This document shows, piece by piece, positions 1 to 8,972 of a stretch of 64,000 nucleotides of DNA (its first letter is position 1; every line of letters begins with the position of its first letter). Origin of the DNA: Lewinellaceae bacterium (GTDB lineage Bacteria > Bacteroidota > Bacteroidia > Chitinophagales > Saprospiraceae); NCBI GenBank assembly GCA_020636075.1, contig JACJYO010000006.1:528392-592391 (forward strand), in the 5' to 3' direction. The notes beneath the pieces were generated by a model. It searched no databases. It was not told the DNA's origin and saw nothing but the letters and a program-made list of their open reading frames with translations. Position numbers and translations under genes: made by a program.

Positions 1-1238
1 ACATGATCTTCCTGACCATTGCAGCTCACGATACTGTCGGCGGAGGCCGGCGCACACAGCGTTTTGTTTTGACTGACAATGGCTGCTGCGGTGTATTGCG
101 CGATCATCATGCCGGAATGCAGGCCCGGGTTTTTCGTGAGGAAGTCGGGCAGGCCGCGTTGGCCGCCAATGAGCTGATAGATCCGCCGTTCGGCGATGTT
201 GCCCAATTCCGCCAGGGCCAGGGCCAGGTAGTCGAGCGGAAGGGCCAGTGGCTGTGCATGAAAATTCCCGCCGGAGAGGATCAGGTCGGCATCCGGAAAA
301 ATATTGGGGTTGTCGGTCACGCTGTTTAGTTCGGTGAGCACCATTTGCTCGATATGGGCTATGGCATCCCGGCTGGCGCCATGCACCTGCGGCACGCAGC
401 GGAAAGAATAGGGGTCCTGCACACTGGTTTTTTCTGCATCGGCAATTGCGCTGCCGGCCAGCCACTGGCGCAGGGTGGCTGCCACTGCCAGTTGTCCTGC
501 ATGCGGTCGGATCTGGTGTATTCGTTCGTTGAGCGGGGAAAGCCTGCAATTGAAGGCATCAAATCCGATGGCAGCATTCAGGTCGGCCTGTGCGCTGAGA
601 CGGCGGCTTTCGAGCAGGCACCAAACGGCATAAGCCGCAGAAAACTGCGTACCGTTGAGCATGGCCAGGGCCTCCTTGGCTTTGAAGGTCAGCGGTTCCC
701 AGCCCCGCAGTTGCAGGACTACATCTGCGCGCTGGCGGCGGTTTTCATACCAAACTTCGCCCATGCCGGCCAGTGGCAGCGTGAGGTGCGCCAGCGGGGC
801 CAGATCGCCAGAAGCCCCGAGCGAACCCAATTCGAAGATGACCGGATTTATACCCGCATTGAAAAAATCGATCAACCGGTCCACGAGCACTTCCCGCACG
901 CCGGAAAACCCGTAGCACAGGTTTTGGGCTTTGAGCAACAGCATAATCCGGACAATTTCAGGCGGAACTGGATCGCCGGTCCCGGCGGCATGCGAGACGA
1001 CCAGGTTGTGCTGCAGCTGCTCAATATCATTGTCGGAAATACGGATGTTGCACAGCGAGCCGAAGCCCGTGTTGATGCCGTAATACAATTCCCGGGGGTG
1101 CAGCATTTTTTCTTCCAGGTATGCGCGGCAATGGCGCACCCGGCGGCGCGCTTCATCAGACAATTCAAGTGGGTGGTTTTCGCGCAAAATGGTGGCTATC
1201 GATTCCAGCGAAAGATGGTCGGGATCAATCTGGTGCAT
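1..1238 (-). CDS. hutH: Histidine ammonia-lyase, 3' part outside window
   Basis: Cytosolic enzyme that removes ammonia from L-histidine to give urocanate, the first step of histidine degradation. The gene runs off the left edge: 412 N-terminal residues are visible of the usual ~500. The motif YGINTGFGSL near residue 50 and GASGDLAPL, with Ala142-Ser143-Gly144 that cyclises to the MIO electrophile, are both present; Ser143 falls at the same number as in the Pseudomonas enzyme, which supports the ATG at 1238. The last visible stretch (SCNGQEDHV) is the conserved C-terminal-half QEDHVS block. A TACCTTTG -7 element lies about 64 bp upstream. No other hut gene is visible to the right. Assignment is secure; only the downstream neighbours are unknown. 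Confidence 0.96.
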   Translation of the reverse strand, partial: MHQIDPDHLSLESIATILRENHPLELSDEARRRVRHCRAYLEEKMLHPRELYYGINTGFGSLCNIRISDNDIEQLQHNLVVSHAAGTGDPVPPEIVRIMLLLKAQNLCYGFSGVREVLVDRLIDFFNAGINPVIFELGSLGASGDLAPLAHLTLPLAGMGEVWYENRRQRADVVLQLRGWEPLTFKAKEALAMLNGTQFSAAYAVWCLLESRRLSAQADLNAAIGFDAFNCRLSPLNERIHQIRPHAGQLAVAATLRQWLAGSAIADAEKTSVQDPYSFRCVPQVHGASRDAIAHIEQMVLTELNSVTDNPNIFPDADLILSGGNFHAQPLALPLDYLALALAELGNIAERRIYQLIGGQRGLPDFLTKNPGLHSGMMIAQYTAAAIVSQNKTLCAPASADSIVSCNGQEDH

Positions 1239-1301
1239 AGTGGTCAGGTGCGTAAAATGTTGTTGAATAAGTTGGGCCAAATCGCAGCGTATTCGGGGCG
1301 T

Positions 1302-1309
1302 CAAAGGTA
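1302..1309 (-). promoter_or_regulatory. -7 element (TACCTTTG) for hutH
   Basis: Read on the minus strand, TACCTTTG matches the Bacteroidota -7 consensus TAnnTTTG. It sits about 64 bp upstream of the hutH ATG. No convincing -33 TTTG is present at 19-21 bp; the region there is a T-run. Consensus match is observed; promoter function is inferred. Confidence 0.5.
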
Positions 1310-1501
1310 CGCGTTGGCGTTAAAAACGCTTAATGCTGCGTTAAGCGGCGGTTAAAGTGAAAAACAAAATAGAGTCGCACTTTATTTAAGTAGTAAGATT
1401 ATCAGCTGGTTAGATTTTATTAACTGAAAAAATTTAAGCCGGTGGTGCAACTGTTAGCCTGTTCGTTTCGTCAGAAAACTGTCTGAACTTTTGAAATCGA
1501 C

Positions 1502-1509
1502 TAACTTTG
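1502..1509 (+). promoter_or_regulatory. -7 element (TAACTTTG) for skp/ompH-like gene
   Basis: TAACTTTG fits TAnnTTTG and lies 61 bp upstream of the ATG at 1571. The -33 box is weak (CTG at 1479-1481, 20 bp upstream). Confidence 0.5.
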
Positions 1510-1570
1510 CACACGCATTGTTACCTATATTAAAAACACCATCCACTCTCAAATCAGATTCCATTTTATT

Positions 1571-2083
1571 ATGAAAAAATTAATTTCAACTGCATTGTTC
1601 GCCCTGCTGTTCAGCGGTCTTTCGCTTGCGCAGCGTGTCGCATACGTAGATCTTTCCGCAATTCTGGAAAGCGTGCCCGAATACAATAAAGCCCAGGAAC
1701 AACTTGACCGTATTGCCACACAATGGCGTCAGGAAATTGCCCAGGCACAGGATGATATCAAGGGCATGTACAGCAAGTACCAGGCTGAACAAGTGATGCT
1801 TAGCGAGGAAATGAAACGCCAGCGCGAGGAAGAGATCCTCAATAAGGAAAAAGAGGTGCGGGAGCAACAGCGCCGCAAATTTGGCCCGGAAGGCGAATTG
1901 TTCAAAAAGCGCGAAGAACTTGTCAAACCGATCCAGGACAAGGTTTACGCCGCTATCGAACGTTTTGCTGAAGACAAAGGTTTTGAATATATCTTCGATA
2001 AGGGCAGCGCTTCCGGGATGTTGTTTGCCGATAAAAAATACGACAAAACGGAGGACGTCAAAGCTATTCTCAAGCGAGGCTAG
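1571..2083 (+). CDS. OmpH/Skp-family periplasmic chaperone
   Basis: Predicted periplasmic chaperone that holds unfolded outer-membrane proteins on the way to the BAM complex. The 170-residue product starts with a Sec signal peptide (MKKLISTALFALLFSGLSLA, cleavage near residue 20), followed directly by the family's RVAYVDLSAIL strand. Residues ~40-120 are highly charged and should form the long coiled-coil tentacles (EEMKRQREEEIL region). The tail (FEYIFDKGSASGMLFAD) is the usual closing strand. Length is typical. It is monocistronic here, with a promoter-like motif upstream and a strong terminator after the TAG stop. Bacteroidota often carry two or more skp paralogs, so the exact client set cannot be told from sequence. 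Confidence 0.9.
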   Translation: MKKLISTALFALLFSGLSLAQRVAYVDLSAILESVPEYNKAQEQLDRIATQWRQEIAQAQDDIKGMYSKYQAEQVMLSEEMKRQREEEILNKEKEVREQQRRKFGPEGELFKKREELVKPIQDKVYAAIERFAEDKGFEYIFDKGSASGMLFADKKYDKTEDVKAILKRG

Positions 2084-2120
2084 TCCGGTTTCGTTTCGAC
2101 GATGTTTATAAAAAACGAAT

Positions 2121-2155
2121 GGGCCATTCCGGTTTTCCACCGGCATGGCCCTTTT
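2121..2155 (+). terminator. Rho-independent terminator after skp-like gene
   Basis: GGGCCAT...ATGGCCC stem with an inner CCGG/CCGG pair, followed by TTTT at 2152-2155, 38 bp after the stop codon. Confidence 0.8.
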
Positions 2156-2434
2156 CGTGTGCAAATGTGTATCTTAAGGTGGGAAACCGTCTTTACGATA
2201 GAATGGGTCTGGAAAGACGGGATTGTTCGGGGGATTAAAATTTGATGCATCAAATGTCGGGATATTTCAGCTGCCAGAGGGCACTCCCAGACCCCGATTT
2301 AACTCCCCGGTATCCGGTATTTTTACCCGGGCATATCCCTGAAATCAGGTAGGCTTTTCCCGCATCACCGCGATTTTTAAGAAATATGAATACTGGTAGG
2401 GTATTATTTCCCGCAGGGGTGGAACTTTGCAAAC

Positions 2435-4351
2435 ATGAATGTTTCACGGTTCCTGCTATTGCTGCTGCTGGGATTCCTGTGCTGGAACACAGCGCTGCGG
2501 AGTCAACCGACCATGGTGGTCGACTCCGCGTACTGGGAACCCTACCCGGAGCAATTCATGGAATATGTGGTGCAACCTTCCGGAACCTCCTGGCAACTTT
2601 CTGATGTTGTTGCCCTTCCCGATTCAGTCTGGCGCCCGCTGGAAAAAGAATCCGGGGTGTACTTCGGCATCACCACCAGGGGGCATTGGCTCCGGTTCCG
2701 CCTGCGCAACGACCTGGAATATTCGGTTCCCTTGTTGCTGGAATGCAACAACCCTAACCTCGACACACTTGCGCTTTATCGTTTGAGCCCTTCCGGCGAC
2801 TTGTTGACGGATACAACGGGTGCGCGGTTTCCACCGGTGGCCCGGGCCTTGAACTACCCCAATCTGATCTTTCAGTGGAAGGAGCCGCGCCAAAGTACAG
2901 CCACAGTGTACCTCTATGCCCGTGCCCTGTACTACCCGGCCAATTTCACATTTTCGCTCTGGAATGCCGATCGCTGGCAATTGGAGTTCAAACAGATCGA
3001 GATTGGCGCCAGCATCCTGTTTTTTGCACTGCTGTTTGTGTATTTGTTCACGCTGACCTTGCTGTTTTCCATTGTTCGGGAGCGGTACCTGTGGCTGTTT
3101 TATTTTTATGTGTTGCTCGGTGGGCTGTTTATCGCCAGTGACCTGGGCTTGTGGTACTGGATCTGGCCCGATTGGGATTACCGGATTTTATCGCCGACCA
3201 TTACCAACCTGAGCCTGGTTTGTGGGTTGGTTTTTATCCGGTATCAGCTCAAAACGTATCGGCGGTACCCATATATTGACTGGAGCCTGGTATTGCTTTG
3301 CGCTATGGCACTGGCTACTTCTGGCTTGAGTTTGTTGTTCCAAAACCGGCCGGTAGCGTTCATGACATTTTATAAAATTCTGATCATCAACCAGCTGGCT
3401 ACTTGCGCGGCTATCGTTTGGTTGGTGTTGCACCGGTACATTACTTCCCGAAAATCGGAAAATATCTGGTTTGTAGTGGCATTTACGCCACACGGCGTTG
3501 CGCTCGTGCTGACCTGTTTGCATCAACTGGATATCGCGCATCCGAACTTGCCGGGCTTGTTGCAGTTTTCACCCACACCTTCGCCCTTTTTTGTTCAAAT
3601 GAATACTCCCTGGCTCCTCCTGGGTGGCATGTTTTGGGAAATGCTCATTGTGTCGGTGTTGTTTGTCCTGCGCATCAAGGATTTTTACGAATCCAGTAAC
3701 CGCGTGCTCGCCGAACGGCGCAATGCCCTGGTACTGGGTGTCGAAACGGAACGTAAACGCGTGGCGCAGGAGATCCACGATGGTATAGGTGTGTTGCTGT
3801 CTTCAACCAAGATGAAACTGGCAGCCCTGCGTACTCGCCTGAAAACCCAGGATGAGCTTTACCGCGAAACCGGCGACCTGGTGCATAATATCGATCAGGC
3901 GCACGAGGAAATGCGCGGCCTGGCCTACAGCCTCATGCCAAAATCGTTGGAAAAACTCGGTCTGGCGCAAGCCATCGAAGGTACGGTGAGCCGGATGCGG
4001 CGGAATCACCCGGCCGTTCACTGGCATTTTTACAGCAATTTTCAAAATGACCATCTTGACGACCTCACCAAAATAAACCTCTTCCGGATCGCCCAGGAAA
4101 TGCTGCACAACGTCCTCCAGCATGCAAAAGCCACCGAGGCCCATATCCAACTGCTTCAGCGCGATAAGCGTATCCTGCTCTCGATTGAAGACAACGGGAT
4201 AGGTTTCCAAACTAAAGCCCACCGGCTGAATACCGGTATCGGCCTGAGCAATATCCGATACCGCGCTGAAGATGTGCTGAAGGGAAAAGTTTCTATAGAA
4301 TCCAGCCCGGGGAAAGGGACGTTTTTGGCGGTGGAGGTACCGGCGGTGTGA
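2435..4351 (+). CDS. 7TM-DISM sensor histidine kinase (NarL-type partner)
   Basis: Membrane sensor kinase of a two-component system. The 638-residue protein has a signal peptide, an extracytoplasmic 7TMR-DISM extracellular-type domain (~25-180), seven hydrophobic helices (~187-425), then a HisKA_3 dimerisation domain with the phospho-acceptor in ERKRVAQEIHDGIG (His448). It ends with a HATPase domain whose G1 box is DNGIGF (from Asp586) and later GIGLSNI. HisKA_3 kinases pair with LuxR/NarL-type regulators, and such a regulator lies immediately downstream in convergent orientation. The ligand is unknown; 7TMR-DISM domains are thought to bind carbohydrates or other small molecules. Length and domain order are normal for the family. 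Confidence 0.9.
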   Translation: MNVSRFLLLLLLGFLCWNTALRSQPTMVVDSAYWEPYPEQFMEYVVQPSGTSWQLSDVVALPDSVWRPLEKESGVYFGITTRGHWLRFRLRNDLEYSVPLLLECNNPNLDTLALYRLSPSGDLLTDTTGARFPPVARALNYPNLIFQWKEPRQSTATVYLYARALYYPANFTFSLWNADRWQLEFKQIEIGASILFFALLFVYLFTLTLLFSIVRERYLWLFYFYVLLGGLFIASDLGLWYWIWPDWDYRILSPTITNLSLVCGLVFIRYQLKTYRRYPYIDWSLVLLCAMALATSGLSLLFQNRPVAFMTFYKILIINQLATCAAIVWLVLHRYITSRKSENIWFVVAFTPHGVALVLTCLHQLDIAHPNLPGLLQFSPTPSPFFVQMNTPWLLLGGMFWEMLIVSVLFVLRIKDFYESSNRVLAERRNALVLGVETERKRVAQEIHDGIGVLLSSTKMKLAALRTRLKTQDELYRETGDLVHNIDQAHEEMRGLAYSLMPKSLEKLGLAQAIEGTVSRMRRNHPAVHWHFYSNFQNDHLDDLTKINLFRIAQEMLHNVLQHAKATEAHIQLLQRDKRILLSIEDNGIGFQTKAHRLNTGIGLSNIRYRAEDVLKGKVSIESSPGKGTFLAVEVPAV

Positions 4352-4376
4352 GGGGAGAAGCCATCAATTTAAGGAA

Positions 4377-4507
4377 CCAGAGATGGTGTACCTCTTTTCA
4401 AATTTCAAATTAACCTTTTCAAATTTGACTTAATAGAAACTTTCTCAACCAGAATTGCTGCTCAAAAAGTCAAAAGTTCAATTTGAAAAGTTGTACACTC
4501 CCTCTGG
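4377..4507. repeat. Imperfect inverted repeat between convergent kinase and regulator genes
   Basis: Left arm 4377-4405 (CCAGAG..GTGTAC..TTTTCAAATT) and right arm 4480-4507 (AATTTGAAAA..GTACAC..CTCTGG) pair over about 28 positions with a few mismatches. The loop is AT-rich and contains further TTTTCAAATTT copies. It may serve as a two-way terminator; no long T-run follows the stem. Confidence 0.55.
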
Positions 4508-4520
4508 GCCCTCCGCCTCC

Positions 4521-5183
4521 TCACACCACCCCCAGTTTTTGCCCAAACCGGATCAGTTCCACCTTATTCGAGGCGTCACATTTGCTGTACATATTTTTAA
4601 TGTGGGTTTCCACGGTGTGCAGGCTGACGAAGAGGGCTTCGGCAATTTGTTTGTTGGTTTTGCCTTCAGCCATCAGGCCAAGCACATCGAGTTCGCGTCG
4701 GGTAAACGGATGCGCTTTGGATGACGCGGAAGGAGAGTTGCCAAATGCGGCGGTTTCAGGCTGGTCGAGAATTTGTTCGATCAATTCGTCGGCCAGGTGG
4801 CGTTTGCCGGAAGCGACTTTCCGGATCGCTTCGACGAGTTCTTCCCGGTCCACATTTTTAGTGAGATAGCCCCTGGCGCCGCGCCGAATAGCATCGCGTA
4901 CCATGTGCAGGTCGTCGTCGACACTGAGCACCAGTACCTGGGTGTTGGGGTGTAGCGCCAGCAGTTTGCTGGTCGTTTCAAGGCCGTCGATGCCGGGCAG
5001 TTTAATGTCCATAAGTACAACCTCGGGCGCCGTGTCGGCAAGCACCTGAAGGGCTTCTTCCCCACTGCGGGCGTGGCCATCTACCTTGATGTCGTCGCAA
5101 CCTTTGAGCAGGGCCAAAATACCTTCGTAGTTGAGTGTGTGGTCTTCTACAATAAACAGGCGTATGGTTGTTGCATCGGGCAT
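4521..5183 (-). CDS. NarL/FixJ-family response regulator
   Basis: DNA-binding response regulator, probable partner of the convergent 7TM kinase. A receiver domain begins with IRLFIVEDH (acidic pair E-D) and has the phospho-acceptor Asp in VVLMDIKLPG, about residue 59 from the chosen start, and Lys in LTKNV. A LuxR-type helix-turn-helix follows near the C-terminus (FTRRELDVLGLMAEG, then NKQIAEALFVSLHTVETHI). I chose ATG at 5183 because receiver domains normally start within ten residues of the first strand, and because the alternative ATG at 5219 sits directly on the T-tract of the upstream terminator; a TTG further up (5267) lies inside the hairpin. The target genes are unknown. Confidence 0.9.
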   Translation of the reverse strand: MPDATTIRLFIVEDHTLNYEGILALLKGCDDIKVDGHARSGEEALQVLADTAPEVVLMDIKLPGIDGLETTSKLLALHPNTQVLVLSVDDDLHMVRDAIRRGARGYLTKNVDREELVEAIRKVASGKRHLADELIEQILDQPETAAFGNSPSASSKAHPFTRRELDVLGLMAEGKTNKQIAEALFVSLHTVETHIKNMYSKCDASNKVELIRFGQKLGVV

Positions 5184-5219
5184 AGGGCGCTTGGTCTTGT
5201 CGTTCTTAATGGCGGGCAT

Positions 5220-5272
5220 AAAAAAATCCCGTTGTTTAAACCAGCTGGGCAAATCCAGTGTAAACAACGGGA
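5220..5272 (-). terminator. Rho-independent terminator of the desaturase gene
   Basis: Perfect 12-bp inverted repeat (TCCCGTTGTTTA / TAAACAACGGGA, 5227-5238 and 5261-5272). On the minus strand it is followed by seven T. It lies 33 bp after the desaturase stop and ends just before the response-regulator start region. Confidence 0.85.
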
Positions 5273-5304
5273 AATATAAGGATAAACAGCGTTTCTTGCT
5301 CTGC

Positions 5305-6342
5305 TCAGGCCTTTTTGTGGCGACGGAAATATTCGCGGAAAGAGATCATGCGTTCCTGGTCTTCGTCCCAGAGTTTATTGAAAATACACTTCAGGCTTTG
5401 CCAAAAAGTAATTTTGTTGGCCACCTGGTCGAGCACCGGGTTTTCCTTGTGACAGCGCGCCAGTTCGTAATTGGGGACCAGCGGATTCAGGTGGTGGATG
5501 TGGTGGTATCCGATGTTACCGGTCAGCCAGTGAAAAAGGCGCGGGAGTTTGTAATACGTACTGCCCTGAATGGCGGCGCGAATGTATTCCCACTTGTCTT
5601 TCCAGGCTTTGTATGTGGTTTCATGTTGGTGTTGAACATAAAAAAACCAGACGGCGATGATGCCGAAAAAGATCAGGATCGGGAGGTGCACATACACAAA
5701 TGCTTCGTAGCCCAACCACCAGATCAGCCCGGCATACAGGCCAAGCAGCAGCAGGTTGTGGCGCATCAACGCCCGGCGGGCATGCTCCCAGCCTTTGATC
5801 TTGATAGACGGGATACGGCTGTGCACCAGGATGTACCAGATCGGCCCGATCACAAACAACACCGGGGCGCTCCGAAATAGCATGTAGTGTAACTTACCCC
5901 AAAAACTGAGGGCTTTGAACTCATTTACCGTAAGCAGGTTAATATCACCGATATCGCGATGTTCCCACAGGATGCCGTTGTGACCGTGGTGGAAATTGTG
6001 GCTCTTGGCCCAGTAGCGATAGGGCATAAAACTGATCAGGCTGCAGATCAGACCGATCGTATTGTTGGCATTGCGGCTGGCCGTAAACGACTGGTGGCCA
6101 CAATCGTGTTGAATGATAAATATGCGGACAAGGAAAAATGCATTCACAGCAGCCAGCGCAAGAGTCAGGCCCAGTGAAACGTCCTTTAGAAAAAACATCG
6201 CTACCCAAATAGCCAAAAAGGGTAAAAAGGAATTCAGAATTTGAATCGTTGCTTTAGTAGGATTCGGGAGTTGGTAGGCTTTAACGATGGTGGGGAGTTG
6301 TTGCAGGACATTCGGGGGGAGTGTCGCTTGTTGCATTTTCAT
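5305..6342 (-). CDS. Membrane fatty acid desaturase
   Basis: Integral membrane di-iron enzyme that introduces a double bond into an acyl chain. The three histidine boxes are intact: HDCGH (79-83), HNFHHGH (115-121) and HHIHH (280-284), with the expected hydrophobic segments between boxes (about 36-75 and 155-235). The arrangement is that of the FA_desaturase family (omega-6/delta-12-like); regiospecificity cannot be read from sequence. 345 residues is typical. ATG at 6342 and at 6336 are both possible starts. The gene has its own terminator, and its upstream region holds a hairpin with a T-rich tail that could act as an attenuator. Confidence 0.92.
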   Translation of the reverse strand: MKMQQATLPPNVLQQLPTIVKAYQLPNPTKATIQILNSFLPFLAIWVAMFFLKDVSLGLTLALAAVNAFFLVRIFIIQHDCGHQSFTASRNANNTIGLICSLISFMPYRYWAKSHNFHHGHNGILWEHRDIGDINLLTVNEFKALSFWGKLHYMLFRSAPVLFVIGPIWYILVHSRIPSIKIKGWEHARRALMRHNLLLLGLYAGLIWWLGYEAFVYVHLPILIFFGIIAVWFFYVQHQHETTYKAWKDKWEYIRAAIQGSTYYKLPRLFHWLTGNIGYHHIHHLNPLVPNYELARCHKENPVLDQVANKITFWQSLKCIFNKLWDEDQERMISFREYFRRHKKA

Positions 6343-6351
6343 AAACGTAAT

Positions 6352-6393
6352 TGATATAAAAAAAATAAATCCCGGTTATTCATGAGCCGGGAT
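6352..6393 (-). promoter_or_regulatory. Leader hairpin with T-rich tail upstream of the desaturase gene
   Basis: ATCCCGG and CCGGGAT (6369-6375 and 6387-6393) form a stem with an 11-nt loop. On the minus strand a TTTATTTTTTTT tract follows at once. It sits just upstream of the desaturase ATG, downstream of a near-consensus -7 box (GACTTTTG, about 6405-6412). It could be an attenuator; function is inferred. Confidence 0.4.
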
Positions 6394-6466
6394 ATTTGAA
6401 TGCGAAGCAAAAGTCGGGCTTTTATCGTTTGGCAGGTCAGTTTTTCCGTTAATTTTCCTGCTCGGC

Positions 6467-7138
6467 ATGGACATTAAAACAGAAACAGTATTGCTAAGTT
6501 CAGTTTTGCGGTCGATCTCAATTCGTTTGTTGGCACGTTTCCGGGCCTGGCGTTATCCGGGAAGTATACGGTATTGGGAGCAACGATACGCCCGGGGTGG
6601 GCATTCCGGAGCCGGTTCATCGGGCCGCCTGGCCGCTTACAAAGCCACCTGGTTAAACAGTTTTGTTCAAGAAAAAAACGTGCAGACGGTGGTGGAGTTT
6701 GGCTGTGGCGATGGAAGGCAACTGCAACTGGCCAACTATCCCGACTACCTGGGCCTCGATGTGGCGCCAACAGCTGTTCGCCGCTGTCAGGCGCTGTTCA
6801 AACCTGAACCCAACAAGCGCTTTCAGGTTTATGATCCTTACGATTTCGACCCAACAACTACCCGCGCTGAGTTGGGGCTTTCCGTCGAAGTGCTGTTTCA
6901 TCTGACGGAAGACGCTTTGTACCAACGTTACTTGGAGCACCTGTTCGGTGCGGCTACCCGGTGGGTCGTTATCTTTGCGCCCGACGAGCCGGACCGGACC
7001 GGCGGGCAGTTTCCACACCTGCGGCCCCGTCCGTTTACCCGGGATATTCCAGCTGGTTGGATCTTGCGCCGGCGCGACACAAATCCGCACCGGGACATCA
7101 GCATGTCGGACTTTTTTGTGTTTGAAAAAAATCAGTAG
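6467..7138 (+). CDS. Class I SAM-dependent methyltransferase
   Basis: 223-residue soluble protein with a Rossmann methyltransferase core. Motif I is VVEFGCGDG (75-83), and the acidic residue that binds the SAM ribose is probably Asp98 in YLGLDVAP. The start of the protein (YWEQRYARGGHSGAG) is a form often seen in small-molecule or cofactor methyltransferases. A near-consensus -7 box (TAATTTTC) lies just upstream. The uvrC ATG follows 22 bp after the stop, so the two may be co-transcribed. The substrate is not evident. Confidence 0.8.
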   Translation: MDIKTETVLLSSVLRSISIRLLARFRAWRYPGSIRYWEQRYARGGHSGAGSSGRLAAYKATWLNSFVQEKNVQTVVEFGCGDGRQLQLANYPDYLGLDVAPTAVRRCQALFKPEPNKRFQVYDPYDFDPTTTRAELGLSVEVLFHLTEDALYQRYLEHLFGAATRWVVIFAPDEPDRTGGQFPHLRPRPFTRDIPAGWILRRRDTNPHRDISMSDFFVFEKNQ

Positions 7139-7160
7139 TTTGTAGAGATTTGGCACTTCC

Positions 7161-8972
7161 ATGACCAACGATCAGTTCAAAGAATTTTCACCAACCATTC
7201 CGATCGAACCGGGTATTTACAAATTCCTGGATTCGGAAGGTGTGGTGTTATACGTCGGCAAAGCCAAAAATCTGCGCAACCGGCTCAGCTCCTATTTTGG
7301 CGACAAAAAATACACCACGGCAAAAACGAAAGCCCTGGTTAAGCACGCCGACCGAATCACATTCACCATCGTCGACACGGAAGCGGATGCACTGTTGCTC
7401 GAAAACACCCTCATCAAACAGCATCAGCCGCGGTACAATGTCATGCTCAAGGATGAAAAGTCGCCGCTGACCTACATCTGCATAAAAAAGGAGCGTTTCC
7501 CCCGGGTGTTTGTGACCCGCCGGGTGATCCGCGATGGCTCGCACTATTTCGGGCCCTACACGGGGAAGGTACGCATCGACCAGATTGCCGACCTGATCCG
7601 GAAATTGTTTCAACTGCGCAATTGCGCGCTGAACCTGTCGGCCGAAAATATCGAAAAAGGGAAGTTTAAACCTTGCCTGGAATACCACATTAAAACCTGC
7701 GCTGCACCTTGCGTGGGTTACGAAGCGGAAGCGGCGTACAACAAGAAAATCGAGCAGATCAAAAATATTCTCAAGGGCAATTTTGCTGCGGTGAAGGCCC
7801 ACCTGAAAGAGGAGATGGAAATGTTTAGTGAAAACCTGCAATTCGAACAGGCGCAACTGGCCAAGGAGCGGATGGCCTTGTTCGACGATTACCAGGGTAA
7901 AAGCACGGTGGTAAACCCTAATATCCGCGATGTTGATGTGTTTTCCATAGCCCCCGACGATAAGGAGGCATTTGTAAATTACCTTAAAGTGGTCAACGGT
8001 GCTGTGATCAACACCTACACGCTCACCCTGACCAAAAATCTCGATGAAGACCCTGAAACCCTGTTGGTATTTGCCATTGAAAAGTTGCGCGAAAAATTCA
8101 ATAGCATCACGCCGGAGATCATCGTGCCGATGCCGCTGGCTGTGCCCGGCGTGCAAACCGTGACGGTACCCAAAATCGGCGACCTGAAAAAGCTGCTCGA
8201 CCTGTCGGAGAAGAATGTGCAGTACCACCTCCTGCAACGGCGACGCGACGCAGTCAGCCGAACCAGCCGGCAAACCCCAGGAGAGCGCATCCTGCGTACC
8301 CTGCAGACCGACTTGCATATGAACGAATTGCCCCTGCATATCGAATGTTTTGACAACTCCAACATTCAGGGTTCCAACCCCGTGTCGTCGTGCGTGGTTT
8401 TTCGAAATGCCAAACCTGCCAAGCGCGACTACCGGCACTACAACGTCAAAACAGTGGAAGGCCCCAACGATTTTGCCTCCATGGAAGAGGTGGTTTTTCG
8501 CCGCTACAAACGGCTGTTGGCCGAAGGGCAGGGCCTGCCGCAGCTGATCATCATCGACGGGGGTAAAGGACAATTGAGCGCGGCCATGAAAAGTTTGCGC
8601 GCTTTAAACCTGGAAGGGAAAATCACCGTGGTGGGTATTGCCAAAAAACTGGAGGAAATCTACTTTCCGGAGGACCCGGTGCCACTGCATATCAACAAAA
8701 AATCGGAAGGGCTTAAACTGATCCAGCAGGCGCGCAACGAAGCGCACCGTTTTGCCATCACGTTCCACCGCGACCAGCGAAGCCGCAATTTTTTGAAAAC
8801 GGAACTCACTGAAATTTCCGGTATCGGGGCCAAAACGGCTGAAAAGCTGCTATCGCATTTCGGCTCTGTCACCCGGCTCCGGGAAGCCCAGCCTGAGGAT
8901 GTGGAAAAGGTTGCCGGGAAGGTGGTGGCGGAAAAACTCGCCAAACACTTTTCTTCGAATGATGAGTTATAA
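7161..8972 (+). CDS. uvrC: Excinuclease ABC subunit C
   Basis: Dual-incision nuclease of nucleotide excision repair, acting with UvrA and UvrB. All expected parts are present in 603 residues: an N-terminal GIY-YIG domain (GIYKFLDS...VLYVGKAKNLRNRLSSYF, about 18-50), a cysteine-containing linker (KPCLEYHIKTCAAPC), a UVR motif (~205-240), the RNase H-like second nuclease (IECFDNSNIQG; IIIDGGKGQL) and two helix-hairpin-helix motifs at the end (ISGIGAKTAEKLLSHFGS). The last codon and the TAA stop (TTATAA) form part of the 7-bp target site duplicated by the mobile element that follows, so the insertion left the protein unchanged. Confidence 0.97.
   Translation: MTNDQFKEFSPTIPIEPGIYKFLDSEGVVLYVGKAKNLRNRLSSYFGDKKYTTAKTKALVKHADRITFTIVDTEADALLLENTLIKQHQPRYNVMLKDEKSPLTYICIKKERFPRVFVTRRVIRDGSHYFGPYTGKVRIDQIADLIRKLFQLRNCALNLSAENIEKGKFKPCLEYHIKTCAAPCVGYEAEAAYNKKIEQIKNILKGNFAAVKAHLKEEMEMFSENLQFEQAQLAKERMALFDDYQGKSTVVNPNIRDVDVFSIAPDDKEAFVNYLKVVNGAVINTYTLTLTKNLDEDPETLLVFAIEKLREKFNSITPEIIVPMPLAVPGVQTVTVPKIGDLKKLLDLSEKNVQYHLLQRRRDAVSRTSRQTPGERILRTLQTDLHMNELPLHIECFDNSNIQGSNPVSSCVVFRNAKPAKRDYRHYNVKTVEGPNDFASMEEVVFRRYKRLLAEGQGLPQLIIIDGGKGQLSAAMKSLRALNLEGKITVVGIAKKLEEIYFPEDPVPLHINKKSEGLKLIQQARNEAHRFAITFHRDQRSRNFLKTELTEISGIGAKTAEKLLSHFGSVTRLREAQPEDVEKVAGKVVAEKLAKHFSSNDEL

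Larger units (their letters stand above)
1239..1570. other. Divergent intergenic region hutH / skp-like gene
   Basis: 332 bp without a gene. It carries the hutH -7 element (1302-1309, minus strand) and a TAACTTTG -7 element for the rightward gene (1502-1509, plus strand). The middle is AT-rich, with no clear hairpin or coding frame. Confidence 0.6.

Noticed and set aside
345..1355. Long open frame on the plus strand opposite hutH
   Set aside because: Antisense to an intact hutH frame with the MIO motif; the translated sequence has no recognisable features.
5184..5267. N-terminal extension of the response regulator from a TTG start
   Set aside because: The region is the desaturase terminator hairpin, and the extension has no domain similarity.
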